DNA from: Amoeboradix gromovi
Lineage: Eukaryota; Sanchytriomycota; Sanchytriomycetes; Sanchytriales; Sanchytriaceae
Assembly (NCBI GenBank): GCA_018985225.1
Contig: JADGIF010000185.1
Coordinates: 1 to 15,673, forward strand
DNA length: 15,673 nucleotides
Reading direction: 5' to 3'
Shown here: positions 6,174 through 14,000 of the stretch, piece by piece
Numbering within the stretch: the stretch's first letter is position 1
How the letters are laid out: each line of letters opens with the position of its first letter
The notes under the pieces: model-generated
Told to the model about the DNA's origin: nothing
Databases searched by the model: none
What the model saw: the letters and a program-made list of their open reading frames with translations, nothing else
Position numbers and translations under genes: made by a program

Positions 6174-8446
6174 CACATTTTAGGAATTCCTCCATATGCT
6201 TATTAGTTTGTTTTATCCAATCTGTTACTGACTTGTCGTCGTTGATCATATAGCCATCATACCATCCGATTGTCAATGTTCCATCTTCCAATTTTGATGT
6301 TTGATTTCTATCAACCATGACTATCGTTAAATCAGGTTGAAAACACTCATTGATCGAAATATCGTATCCAGAAATCTCAAATAATTGATTTCGACATGCA
6401 ATGAGGATTTCAGGACTGATGTCTTCTGTTTTAATGCACACTTTTACACACGGTCTAAGATCCAATGACTCAAGTGTGCCTTTTACCATTGTATCTAGAT
6501 TAAATAAACCAAATGGTGCTAACTCATATCTGATTTCCTTTATACCAGTGACAGCTTTACTTTTCATTTCAGTTAGCAGATCAAATAAGAATTTGCTGGG
6601 ATAGTCCATACATATTGATTCAGGTTCCTCATTTCTCTTCAAATTTAAAACTAAACTGAGCCAGAGTCCAGATATATACTGAATTGAGTCATGTGCCATG
6701 TAAAATGTTTGCTGTAACAGCTTTTGCGCAAATTGAGTTACCTGCGGACGAAGTTCCAGGACTTGTAAGTAGTCTTGAATCAAGCAATCAAACACTTGCG
6801 GATAAAGTTCTACTGTAAAAGATAGCAAGTCAATCATATGTCTACTGTTCAATTCCTTGTACCCATTTTCTTTAAAATGGTAAAACAAACTCAGAATGAC
6901 CAGTCTGAATCAAACGGACAATCGGTTTTAAATTTTCGAACCCACTGTTCAAGATCTACTGACCGACCCACAATTCTATCCTCTATTACAGACTGATCGT
7001 ACCTAACATCACTGACTCCCAACTCTTTTAATAAAACTATTGAATATATCTCACTTATATCTTTAATGGTAGCCTGTTTATGGTAGTTTAGATTTAGTTG
7101 ATATCGTGATAATACTTTTGAAATACGATTTCTAATAGTCAAGATATTCTGCATAACAGAAGAAATGCCCTGCACAATAAATGTATCCAACTTTCTGATA
7201 ATTTTCATATCCTTTTCTTGCAGCAACTCTTTAAACTCGTCTGCTATTTCTGTATCAATCAAGCTTAAAAATAGATCTGCAGTATCATGACTAGCGAATG
7301 GACCACAGCCAATTCCATGGCTTTCATTCCCCTTCATTCCTCTAATTGCCTTCTCAAAGGACTCTCCAATATTTTGCAGTTGAAGGGCCTTTCTAAATAG
7401 TGTCCATGAAATCGCGTGTGAATAAATGGAAGAATAAAAAGACTGTATGTTGAAAACAAAGCAAGTCCAACTAGATGAAAGTTGATCATGAAGATTTATC
7501 ATGAAATATAGCAGCTTATATCTATTTGATTCTGGCAGCTTTTCAAGAGAGTATATTATCGCATCAGATGAATCTTTTATTTTAAAATGATTAGAATTTG
7601 GAGCGAATACATCAGGGATTCTAGGAATTGAATAAATACCAAAACGCAACGATGATGCGATGTGTAGTCTAGAGGATATTCTTAAATAATGGCTTTTAAA
7701 AGAGTTGGCGAGATCCTCCATATGAGACGGATGTACGATAACACATAATAATTCATCCAAATACGTTAATTTACCCTTGTACAAGCGAATAACTGCGTAG
7801 TAGTTTTCATTTTCCATCGACTTGGTTTTTATTACAGGCGAATTGAAGCATTTGGGCATGTTATCTGGGAAACAAATTGAGTACCTTTCTGAGAAATCAG
7901 TAAAGTCAATTTCATCTTTCCATTGTTCAGGATTAGTTTGAGCTTCTAATATTTCTTGAAATCCCTCTACTAACTTTGAACATTTGAGATTGTCTATACC
8001 ATGCATATTTTGGCGCAATAAATTAAGTTGTTCAAATTTATTCCAATCGATAGCTTCTTCAATATTGAACTTCAAAAGATCTTTTGCAGACTCAACTGTA
8101 TCATATTGCTTAGATTCTTTTCGAAATTGAAGAATCGAGATTATCTTTTCTTTTTCTTTTGTATTATTTCTGGACATTGGCAACGTTTCAGGAAGTAACA
8201 TTGGAAACAGAAAAGAGTTGTTTAATGCTTTCATTATTAGCAAAGTAGGGTTAGAATAGCAGACTCAAACGGCTCAATTGTGCATCCATTTTGATCTACT
8301 ATATGTAATGCATTTGCAAGATTGTAGCATTGTAGCACCATATCTGTAATATAAATCTTGCTACTACCACATGTATGTCTAATGTCACGGACTGTACAAA
8401 ATTCAGGAAAGATCTTGCGACGCGTGTACCATTCTTCCAATTGCAT
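6169..8446 (-). pseudogene. Reverse-transcriptase-like gene (Abi/UG type), active site altered, two frameshifts
   Basis: Three minus-strand frames read as one gene: 8446-8237, 8243-6891 (450 codons) and about 6900-6169. Each junction could be explained by one missing base in a short T run (near 8243 and 6893). The 450-codon part holds RT motifs in order. Motif A is FNIQSFYSSIYSHAISW (about residues 264-280), motif B is GIGCGPFAS (310-318), the motif C position is IIRKLDTFIVQG, and motif D is LSRYQLNLNYHKQ. The wording FYxSIYxHxIxW and the LxLNxxK block are typical of bacterial Abi/UG (DRT) reverse transcriptases used in phage defence. After the second shift the C-terminal part is helical with repeat-like segments (YPQVFDCLIQDYL; MAHDSIQYISGLWLSLVL), like the alpha-helical repeats of those enzymes. 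Motif A has N265 instead of aspartate, and YxDD is KLDT. It would therefore not be expected to polymerise. AATAAA overlaps the stop codon. It may be a pseudogene or an inactive derivative. Confidence 0.6.
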
Positions 8447-8467
8447 GTTACATCAGTGCCTCTATAA

Positions 8468-8880
8468 TTACCAGTTCCTCGTTAGAAGTCCTGATTTCTG
8501 AGAAAGTCGAGAACTTCCAGGGAAACTAGCAGGGCTAGATGCTCCGTTACAGTGATTGCTCACGCTTTCACCACACTGAGGCGGGATTGAATAAGGATGC
8601 CTATACTTGTATATGTTCCTTGTTGCCATATGGTCTCGATCTATCTACGAATGATACTTTGTACAAGTGTAGGTTTCTAAGTTGGGTTTTCTTTAGAGTA
8701 CCACACCTTGTACATGTCTGACTAGTAAATTCTTCATTAAATTCAACCATCGTCTTTCCTCTTTGTTTGCACTTGAACTTCAAGCGTAACTTGAATGTGT
8801 AATGGGACATTGTGGCCATGTTTCTTGCGACCTTGCTCGACAAGCTACTTATCATTTGAATAGTATTAGACGATGGTAAG
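8468..8880 (-). pseudogene. TnpB/Fanzor2-like nuclease, C-terminal pseudogene (copy E)
   Basis: Minus-strand frame 8855-8601 carries the last part of a TnpB-type nuclease: SKVARNMATMSHYTFKLRL, then VEFNEEFTSQTCTRCGTLKK with the first CxxC of the zinc ribbon. Near 8670 the frame shifts. In the next frame ETYTCTKYHS, a TAG, and IDRDHMATRNIYKY follow, aligning to the second CxxC and the RuvC-III RDxNAxxNI motif. The second cysteine of that pair is tyrosine, while the RuvC aspartate is kept. The frame stays open into the right-end segment as far as TAA at 8470-8468. TnpB/Fanzor proteins cut DNA guided by an RNA made from the element's own 3' end. Only about 130 codons remain, so the copy is dead. 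Its 3' end faces the RT-like gene in the same orientation. Confidence 0.8.
8475..8589 (-). ncRNA. TnpB right end / omega-RNA-like segment (copy E)
   Basis: This is the best-preserved right end together with the copy at 2017-2130, to which it aligns almost without gaps. Visible structure includes CTAGC-CCT-GCTAG (perfect 5-bp stem, three-base loop), GAAGT-TCTCG-ACTTTC (short stem), and GTG/CAC flanking GCGTGAGC. It overlaps the 3' end of the TnpB frame, as guide-RNA scaffolds do in this family. Downstream bases, the place where a guide would lie, run directly into the start of the RT-like gene 28 bp away. Confidence 0.6.
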
Positions 8881-8884
8881 TATA

Positions 8885-9075
8885 TCAGATCATATGTCTT
8901 TTTATGCTGTACCTGTTAGTTATTTCGTTAGATTGGACATATTCAGGATTATATCCATTTATTCCATTTACCATTTGCGAAAAGGAAGAATATCGAGTGT
9001 TTGAGCTATTAGAAAAATCTGGAAAAGTCTTGAAATTACATAATGCTCCAGAGAAAACTATCTTGCCCATAAATA
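8885..9075 (-). repeat. Repeated TnpB-associated coding module, copy 2
   Basis: The minus-strand frame from 9070 to 8885 contains FPDFSNSSNTRYSSFSQMVNG, related to the plus-strand copy at 1925-2016. Both strands are open here. The minus frame is preferred because its differences from the other copy include more synonymous changes and one whole-codon indel. It lies immediately upstream of TnpB copy E in the same direction and is probably an inner part of the same element. No family is recognised. Confidence 0.45.
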
Positions 9076-9096
9076 CAGACCTTTCCTAATAAAATT

Positions 9097-9478
9097 ATGG
9101 CCAAGAGAAAGCAAACTTTTTCGTATACCAGTAAATCAAAGAAGAAAAAGCCGGACACTGACATTGAAGAAGATGTAGTGGTTGAAACAGTTAAGAAAAA
9201 ATTAAAATCCAGCAAGACAAGAGTCAGGGAGACTGTTCATAGATGTTATCAAAGATAATGTGCTATGTGTGTTCACGGTGCGAAAGTCAAAATACATTAA
9301 TCTAAAAAACATCGATAATTCATCAGAAGTCGATGATGACCTTCCATCTAGTAAAATACAATTTTGGAAGTACAGTACCCGTGAGACATTAGCTAGTTGC
9401 CGAAACGCTGTTCCTCAAATTCAAACTACAAGAATTGTTGGTGGTCATATGGAATTAAGCTATAAAGAGCGGCTATGA
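9097..9478 (+). pseudogene. Lysine-rich broken reading frame, possible 5' part of a TnpB/Fanzor gene
   Basis: ATG 9097 opens a 53-codon frame beginning MAKRKQTFSYTSKSKKKKPD, a basic, nuclear-localisation-like start of the sort seen in eukaryotic Fanzor proteins. It stops at TAA 9256-9258. A second frame, open across the end of the first, continues as IDVIKDNVLCVFTVRKSKYI to a TGA ending at 9478, so one frameshift near 9230 would join them as one former gene. About 320 bp downstream on the same strand lies a TnpB C-terminal remnant (copy D). I infer that both could be ends of one internally deleted TnpB pseudogene. No catalytic motif is visible in this part, so the assignment rests on position and composition only. 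Confidence 0.35.
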
Positions 9479-9799
9479 AGCGACAATGTGGAAGTGAAAT
9501 ACGCATGCACTCCAACAATACAATTAGCTCCTGCTCTTTCGAATACAGCCAAGTGTAGACAACTTGGGTAGATTTTTAAGTCTACTGATTTTAATTTCTT
9601 AAATAACATTTCTTGCTTTTCTCAGAGATAAGAACAAATCAACATGTTGGTAACTTCTAAATTTTGCAGCGAGGCAACTGTTGATTCTAATAGAATAATG
9701 CAATTATTACGATTTCATGAGCTTTATCACTTATGCTCAGTTTCAAGACTTTCTTAATTATATAAGAAAGTATCATCAGAAATGTGTGTAGAAATGAAG
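9479..9799 (+). other. Decayed stretch between two possible TnpB parts
   Basis: No open frame of note. If the flanking pieces belong to one TnpB pseudogene, this stretch would be the eroded and shortened middle. Near 9713-9760 a weak match (FISYAQFQDFL in one frame) falls where SHYTFKLRL stands in copy E, which gives slight support. Confidence 0.3.
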
Positions 9800-9914
9800 T
9801 CAAAGTGCAAATAAAGAGGAAAGGCATTGGTGGAGTTTAATGAAGCAGTATTAGTCAGACTCTAAAAGGTGTACTACTCTGAAGTAAACCAATTTGGAGA
9901 CATACAGGTTGTAT
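9800..9914 (+). pseudogene. TnpB/Fanzor2-like C-terminal remnant (copy D)
   Basis: The bases AAGTGCAAATAAAGAGGAAA onward align to the minus-strand copy E (AAGTGCAAACAAAGAGGAAA). The protein RGKALVEFNEAV aligns to RGKTMVEFNEEF just before the zinc ribbon. Then AGTCAGACT, AAAGGTGTACTACTCTGAAG and ATACAGGTTGTA follow in the same order as the zinc-ribbon coding sequence, but small deletions removed the first cysteine and the frame. An in-frame TAA already interrupts the start (CAA to TAA relative to copy E). The piece is non-functional and older than copy E. Confidence 0.65.
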
Positions 9915-10460
9915 TTACCCCTATTCAGTCCCATCTCGGGTTAGTTGTTCCACTTCCAATGTAACGAAGCAACTGGCTTTGTCAGTATTAGACATGCAAG
10001 TTTTCATTAATCCCTAATCCTAATCTGAGGTTGGTGAGAGTCGGTTAATCTATTATGTGTGGGATTAATCCAGACGTATTAGTTTAATCAACAAAAAGAA
10101 GAATTTGAGGCTGTTTTTTGTAGTGCTTTGGTTTTCGAGGGCGAAAATCTATGTTACAAAATTGCTACTATAGAAGGTTGTACAATCAGGTTGACAAGAT
10201 ATAAATTGCTCAAAGAAAAGTTGGCAGAATAAGAAGACTCATTTGAATGACACAAAGAGATGAGCAACTTTGGTTCAGTTTAAAGATATCCATTTATTAA
10301 ATGTTCCATGCTTGAGTTAAATTACCCTGGGAGTCAGATTAATCATTGAGTTGAATCGGTGTTCAGATTAGATTAGTCTAGCGTAATTAGTTTAAACTTG
10401 CATGTGTAAACTGCACTCTAGTGAAACTACTATAATTAAAAATCAAAAGCTACGATATAT
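9915..10460 (+). mobile_element. TnpB right end (copy D), split by a MITE
   Basis: TATTCAGTCCCATCTC, then ATGTAACGAAGCAACTGGC up to CAGTATTA (9990), align to the right end of copy E (TATTCAATCCCGCCTC, CTGTAACGGAGCATCTAGC, GCTAGTTTCC). The alignment then stops at a TA, where the inverted-repeat element 9991-10406 begins. After it, from 10407, the bases resume with a weaker match ending AAAATCAAAAGCTACGA, comparable to GAAATCAGGACTTCTAACGA. The simplest reading is one right end interrupted by a later transposon insertion. The part right of the MITE is less certain. Confidence 0.45.
9991..10406. mobile_element. 416-bp MITE with terminal inverted repeats and TA flanks
   Basis: The left end reads GACATGCAAGTTT. 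The right end, on the opposite strand, reads CACATGCAAGTTT, so 12 of 13 bases match. After a gap, CTAATCCTAATCTGA (left) matches CTAATCTAATCTGA (right), giving imperfect inverted repeats of roughly 35-45 bp. Both ends are flanked by TA (9989-9990 and 10407-10408), the target duplication of Tc1/mariner-type elements. The inside has no coding frame of note, so this would be a non-autonomous element. It also contains an internal direct repeat (GATTAATCC near 10062 and GATTAGTCT near 10370, each followed by TTAGTTTAA). The family is not identified. Confidence 0.6.
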
Positions 10461-10509
10461 TGGTTACTTTGTGTCTGGGGAAGTGTAATTGTAAACTAAG
10501 TTTCGGTTA

Positions 10510-11067
10510 ATGACCTCGTATTTCGATTCAATTTTCTCATTTAGCAAGGTATCAATGACAGATGGTATAAACAGAATTGAGTATTTAAAAGCTTGCAAGG
10601 ATTTGGTTAAAATTTTTGATTACTTAAACGCTACTGCCTTTGCTCCTGTCAAAAAGGATTTGACAAACAACATTAATAACCTAGAAGGATGCACAAACGA
10701 CAGATTAGATGATTTTATTATCAAAAGTGAAGTGGAAAAGGGTGGTACTGCTACTTGCGCCTTGTTATGGCTTAACCGTGGGCTTCACTTTACTAATACT
10801 GCTCTGTTAATTGCTATTGAGAATCCTGACAAAGAACTTTCTTATTGCTTCTCTACCGCCTATAGTCAAACTCTATCCAAATACCATTCATTTGTTGTCA
10901 AACCGATCTTTAGTTTGGCTATGAAAGCGGTGCCATATCGCAAGGACTTTTATTCCAAGCTTAGCGGGAACAAAACTGAAATGGATGTCATGGAGCAGCA
11001 AAAGGAATGGGTTAATGCTTTGACTATTGTGGTTACAAAAACAACTGAATTACTGGGCCAGTCATAA
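10510..11067 (+). CDS. Glycolipid transfer protein (GLTP domain)
   Basis: Intact 185-codon frame that is one GLTP domain from end to end. Such cytosolic proteins shuttle glycosphingolipids between membranes; fungal relatives include the HET-C2 type. Recognisable blocks are FDYLNATAFAPVKKDLTNNI (36-55), LLWLNRGLHF (85-94) and KYHSFVVKPIFSLAMKAVPY (124-143). Of the glycolipid headgroup contacts known in human GLTP (D48, N52, K55, W96, H140), the matching residues D50, N54, W87 and H126 are present, while the lysine position is N57. The frame has no signal peptide and needs no intron. ATG 10510 is the first in frame, and M16 (10555) is an alternative start. The protein is slightly shorter than the usual ~200 residues. 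It converges with the channel gene, whose stop lies 22 bp away. An AATAAA overlaps its stop codon. Confidence 0.92.
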   Translation: MTSYFDSIFSFSKVSMTDGINRIEYLKACKDLVKIFDYLNATAFAPVKKDLTNNINNLEGCTNDRLDDFIIKSEVEKGGTATCALLWLNRGLHFTNTALLIAIENPDKELSYCFSTAYSQTLSKYHSFVVKPIFSLAMKAVPYRKDFYSKLSGNKTEMDVMEQQKEWVNALTIVVTKTTELLGQS

Positions 11068-11094
11068 TAAATAATGGTTATAAATTATTTTATT
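11066..11094. terminator. Convergent polyadenylation region of GLTP and CCH1 genes
   Basis: AATAAA lies at 11066-11071 on the plus strand, overlapping the GLTP stop. On the minus strand it lies at 11094-11089, overlapping the stop of the channel gene. With only 22 bp between the stop codons, the 3' ends of the two messages must overlap if they carry ordinary 3' UTRs. Confidence 0.5.
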
Positions 11095-14000
11095 GATTGC
11101 TTCTTCGCTTTCTTAGTTCAGTAAATATTCCGTAATATGAATTTTGTTTGATTTTGTCCACTAAATTCTCTTCGGTGTTCTCCATATCACTATCACTCCA
11201 ATCACTTGCAGACGGACTTGGTGTAGGTGGATTACTTGATCTTGAATGCTGCTCACTGCCATAATCATCTTCTATTATGATCTGCGGTATGTCTTGATTT
11301 GGCGTCTTTAGTTTGATAAATTTCCTCTTTTGAATGATAGTTGTTAGTATTCCATTGGCCTTTTCCAGATATATTTTCTCGTCAACTTCTTCAATTACTT
11401 GTTTTCTTTTTATAAACTCATCAATCCTTAGAAATGTCTGGTCATTCACAACATTATTCATCAGTACTAGTAATACAGTGTTAAAAGGAATACCTCGTTC
11501 GTTTAGGTTCATCATGCACTCCATATACACCCTATTGAACTTGATTCTACGTTGCTGCAATTCTTGCTTGCTAGTACTATCGAAATGGAATCGATATCTC
11601 TCCAGTATCCTCACCATTTCACCGTGTCCGATGTTGTCCCAGTCTCTCAGCTTACTAGGCATCATATCTCGCATGTCGCTAGTTATGTTGAGTACATGCA
11701 GGTTATCGGGGTACAACTTGACTTGCAATCTACCACGAAGACCCTTTAGAAAGGGAATAAGCTGATCGTTGTTAATATAGCCTTTACCACGTAGATCATA
11801 TTGAGCCCAAGCAGATTTGAATAAAACAATGTCTTCTCTACTCACTACACTGAATTTCACATTCTCATTGTAGAAATATGAGAAGTTCTCCAACACGATA
11901 ACTATGAACATGTTCACAAACACGTATGTACAGATGATGTAGTAGCTTAAAAATAGAACAAAGCCCCATATCTTACTCCCACAATCAGACATAAGGTAGT
12001 TTTCATCTTGTTGTACGCAAGAAGAGTTGTCAATCAAACAATCATCCATGATGCGATGCCATGATTCCCCTGTTATCATTCTCATTAATAATAGCATTGC
12101 ATTAGGCAGTGTTCTGAAGTTGGCATCGCTGTTATACAAGTGATAGTATCTGGTCAATCCAAATATCTCCATGAAAATCAAAGCAAAGGTGAGCAGCAAT
12201 AGCCCAAAAACAGCCAGCATATTCATAATCTGACCGAAACTGGCAATGATGGTCTTGAACAGTTGAGTAAGTACAGGGACACGCTGAACTAGCTTGAAAC
12301 TTATGGTAAGCACGAACACTCTTTTAAATATCACAACCTCAACTGTTGAAGTACCTGTTAACTGAAATATAAACTGAAAAGCAGTGGTTATTAGAGCACC
12401 AACAACCACTACAAAGTCAAACAAGTTCCAAAACGACTTCTTCCATTTTCTATATCCAAATCCGTTGTATCGTATAATAACATCAATAAAGAATATCACT
12501 ATAAATAAGGACAACAGCACATCCCTGGTAGTTTTAACAGCAACGGGCTCATCATAATACTGTACCATATTAATTAGAACGGTTGCTAATAAACAACTGT
12601 TGATCACCTTAATATAATAAGGACTCATAAGAATGTCATAGCACCGTGCTTGAAACGTGTTTATAGGTCTATTGGGTACGACAGTAGGTTTAACTAGTTT
12701 AATCTGCTTCATTAGATCAATGTATTGTCGCTGTTCTATTGTTAAATAGGCTAATCCACTAATATTCAGGAAATTTTGAATAATGATACCTGCAAACATA
12801 TTCACAACAATTAAGCACCCTATTATCATAAATGAGAAGAAGTACAGCATAGGGAACCAATGTATAGTGGCTGTAGGCTGTGGTTGATAACCATACGCTA
12901 TTGCCATATTGGCCATGTTGAATATATCGGTCCACGATTCGGAAGTGCTCAACACGAAAGTAGTCAAGAGGGAAGTAGCAAAAGAATCGTATGTGAAATA
13001 TGGACTGTAGTGATTCTTCCATACTCTGGGAACTAGTATGGTGATTCCCAGCTGAGATTCAATGTTAAAATAGCCCATACATTCCAATTTGCTTTTTACG
13101 GTGCTATCATTACAGCTTTCGAATAGATTCATGTAAATGTAATTTCCATACAACGCAAAAGGCACAAAAACTATTAGACTTAGCAAGGACGCATCTATAA
13201 TTCTACTGAATGCCAATATAATGAAACTAAATATATCCCTAATACCTTTAAATTGGTTTATAATCCTAAGCACCCTAATAGCTTTGCTCACCCTTAACAC
13301 CCTAGCTACACCTGTGGAATCTTGCGCATCAGCTAAAAAACCAATTATTTGCAACAGCAAAACAATAAAATCGAATCTGTTCCAAGGGTTACGCAGGTAG
13401 GATTTCTTGTTAAACACGAATCCAAATGCCAGTGTTTTTAACAGAAATTCCATACTAAATAGTACAATAAATACCAGGTCCATTATTCTGTAAATGTTCC
13501 ATGTATATTGATAATACATCAGCCGGTTGCTTGGCGTGTCAAAAGCTGCTTCTATGATACTTGCAACGATTACCAGTCTTATAAAATACTCGAAATAGTT
13601 GGATTTACAAATCACTAAACATGTTTGTCTTATTATGTTTGTTCGCTTAAAACAGAACAGCGATGCCTCAATTATCTGATCATCATCATTAAATTCATTC
13701 TCGCTATGGCGTTCTTCTAAATAGTCATCAATTATGTCAGTATTGTTGCTTTTTATGAATTTTGCAATCAATTCTTTCCGTATTCCTGGCACTGCGTAAT
13801 TAGAAGGCAAAAAGTGACTTAAATAACTGTTTTTGGTCTGTTTATGGTAGCTATATGGATTTATGCGTTTTAATTTTTCGCCATCTTGATCATTCTTCCT
13901 CTTGAAATCTTTAAAGAAAGCTTTTAGTTGTCTTAATCTCTTTTCACTCTCTGTTAATCCAAAATTCTCCAAGATAACACCCACTAACAAATTACTGATA

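Noticed and set aside
8877-8920. GTAAGT...CTGTTAG, a perfect-looking 44-bp intron on the plus strand
   Set aside because: The sequence to its left is a TnpB pseudogene on the minus strand, so no plus-strand exon exists for it to join.
8904-9089. Plus-strand 61-codon frame containing CEKEEYRVFELLEKSGKVLK, which looks protein-like
   Set aside because: Comparison with the copy at 1925-2016 shows more silent changes in the opposite frame, so this is probably the antisense of the repeated module.
10020-10400. Repeated TAATCC/TAATCT words suggesting telomere-like repeats
   Set aside because: They are few, imperfect and arranged as inverted and direct repeats inside the MITE, not as a tandem array.
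12759-13022. Short open frames inside the channel gene on both strands
   Set aside because: They overlap the intact 1488-codon channel frame and show no domain of their own.
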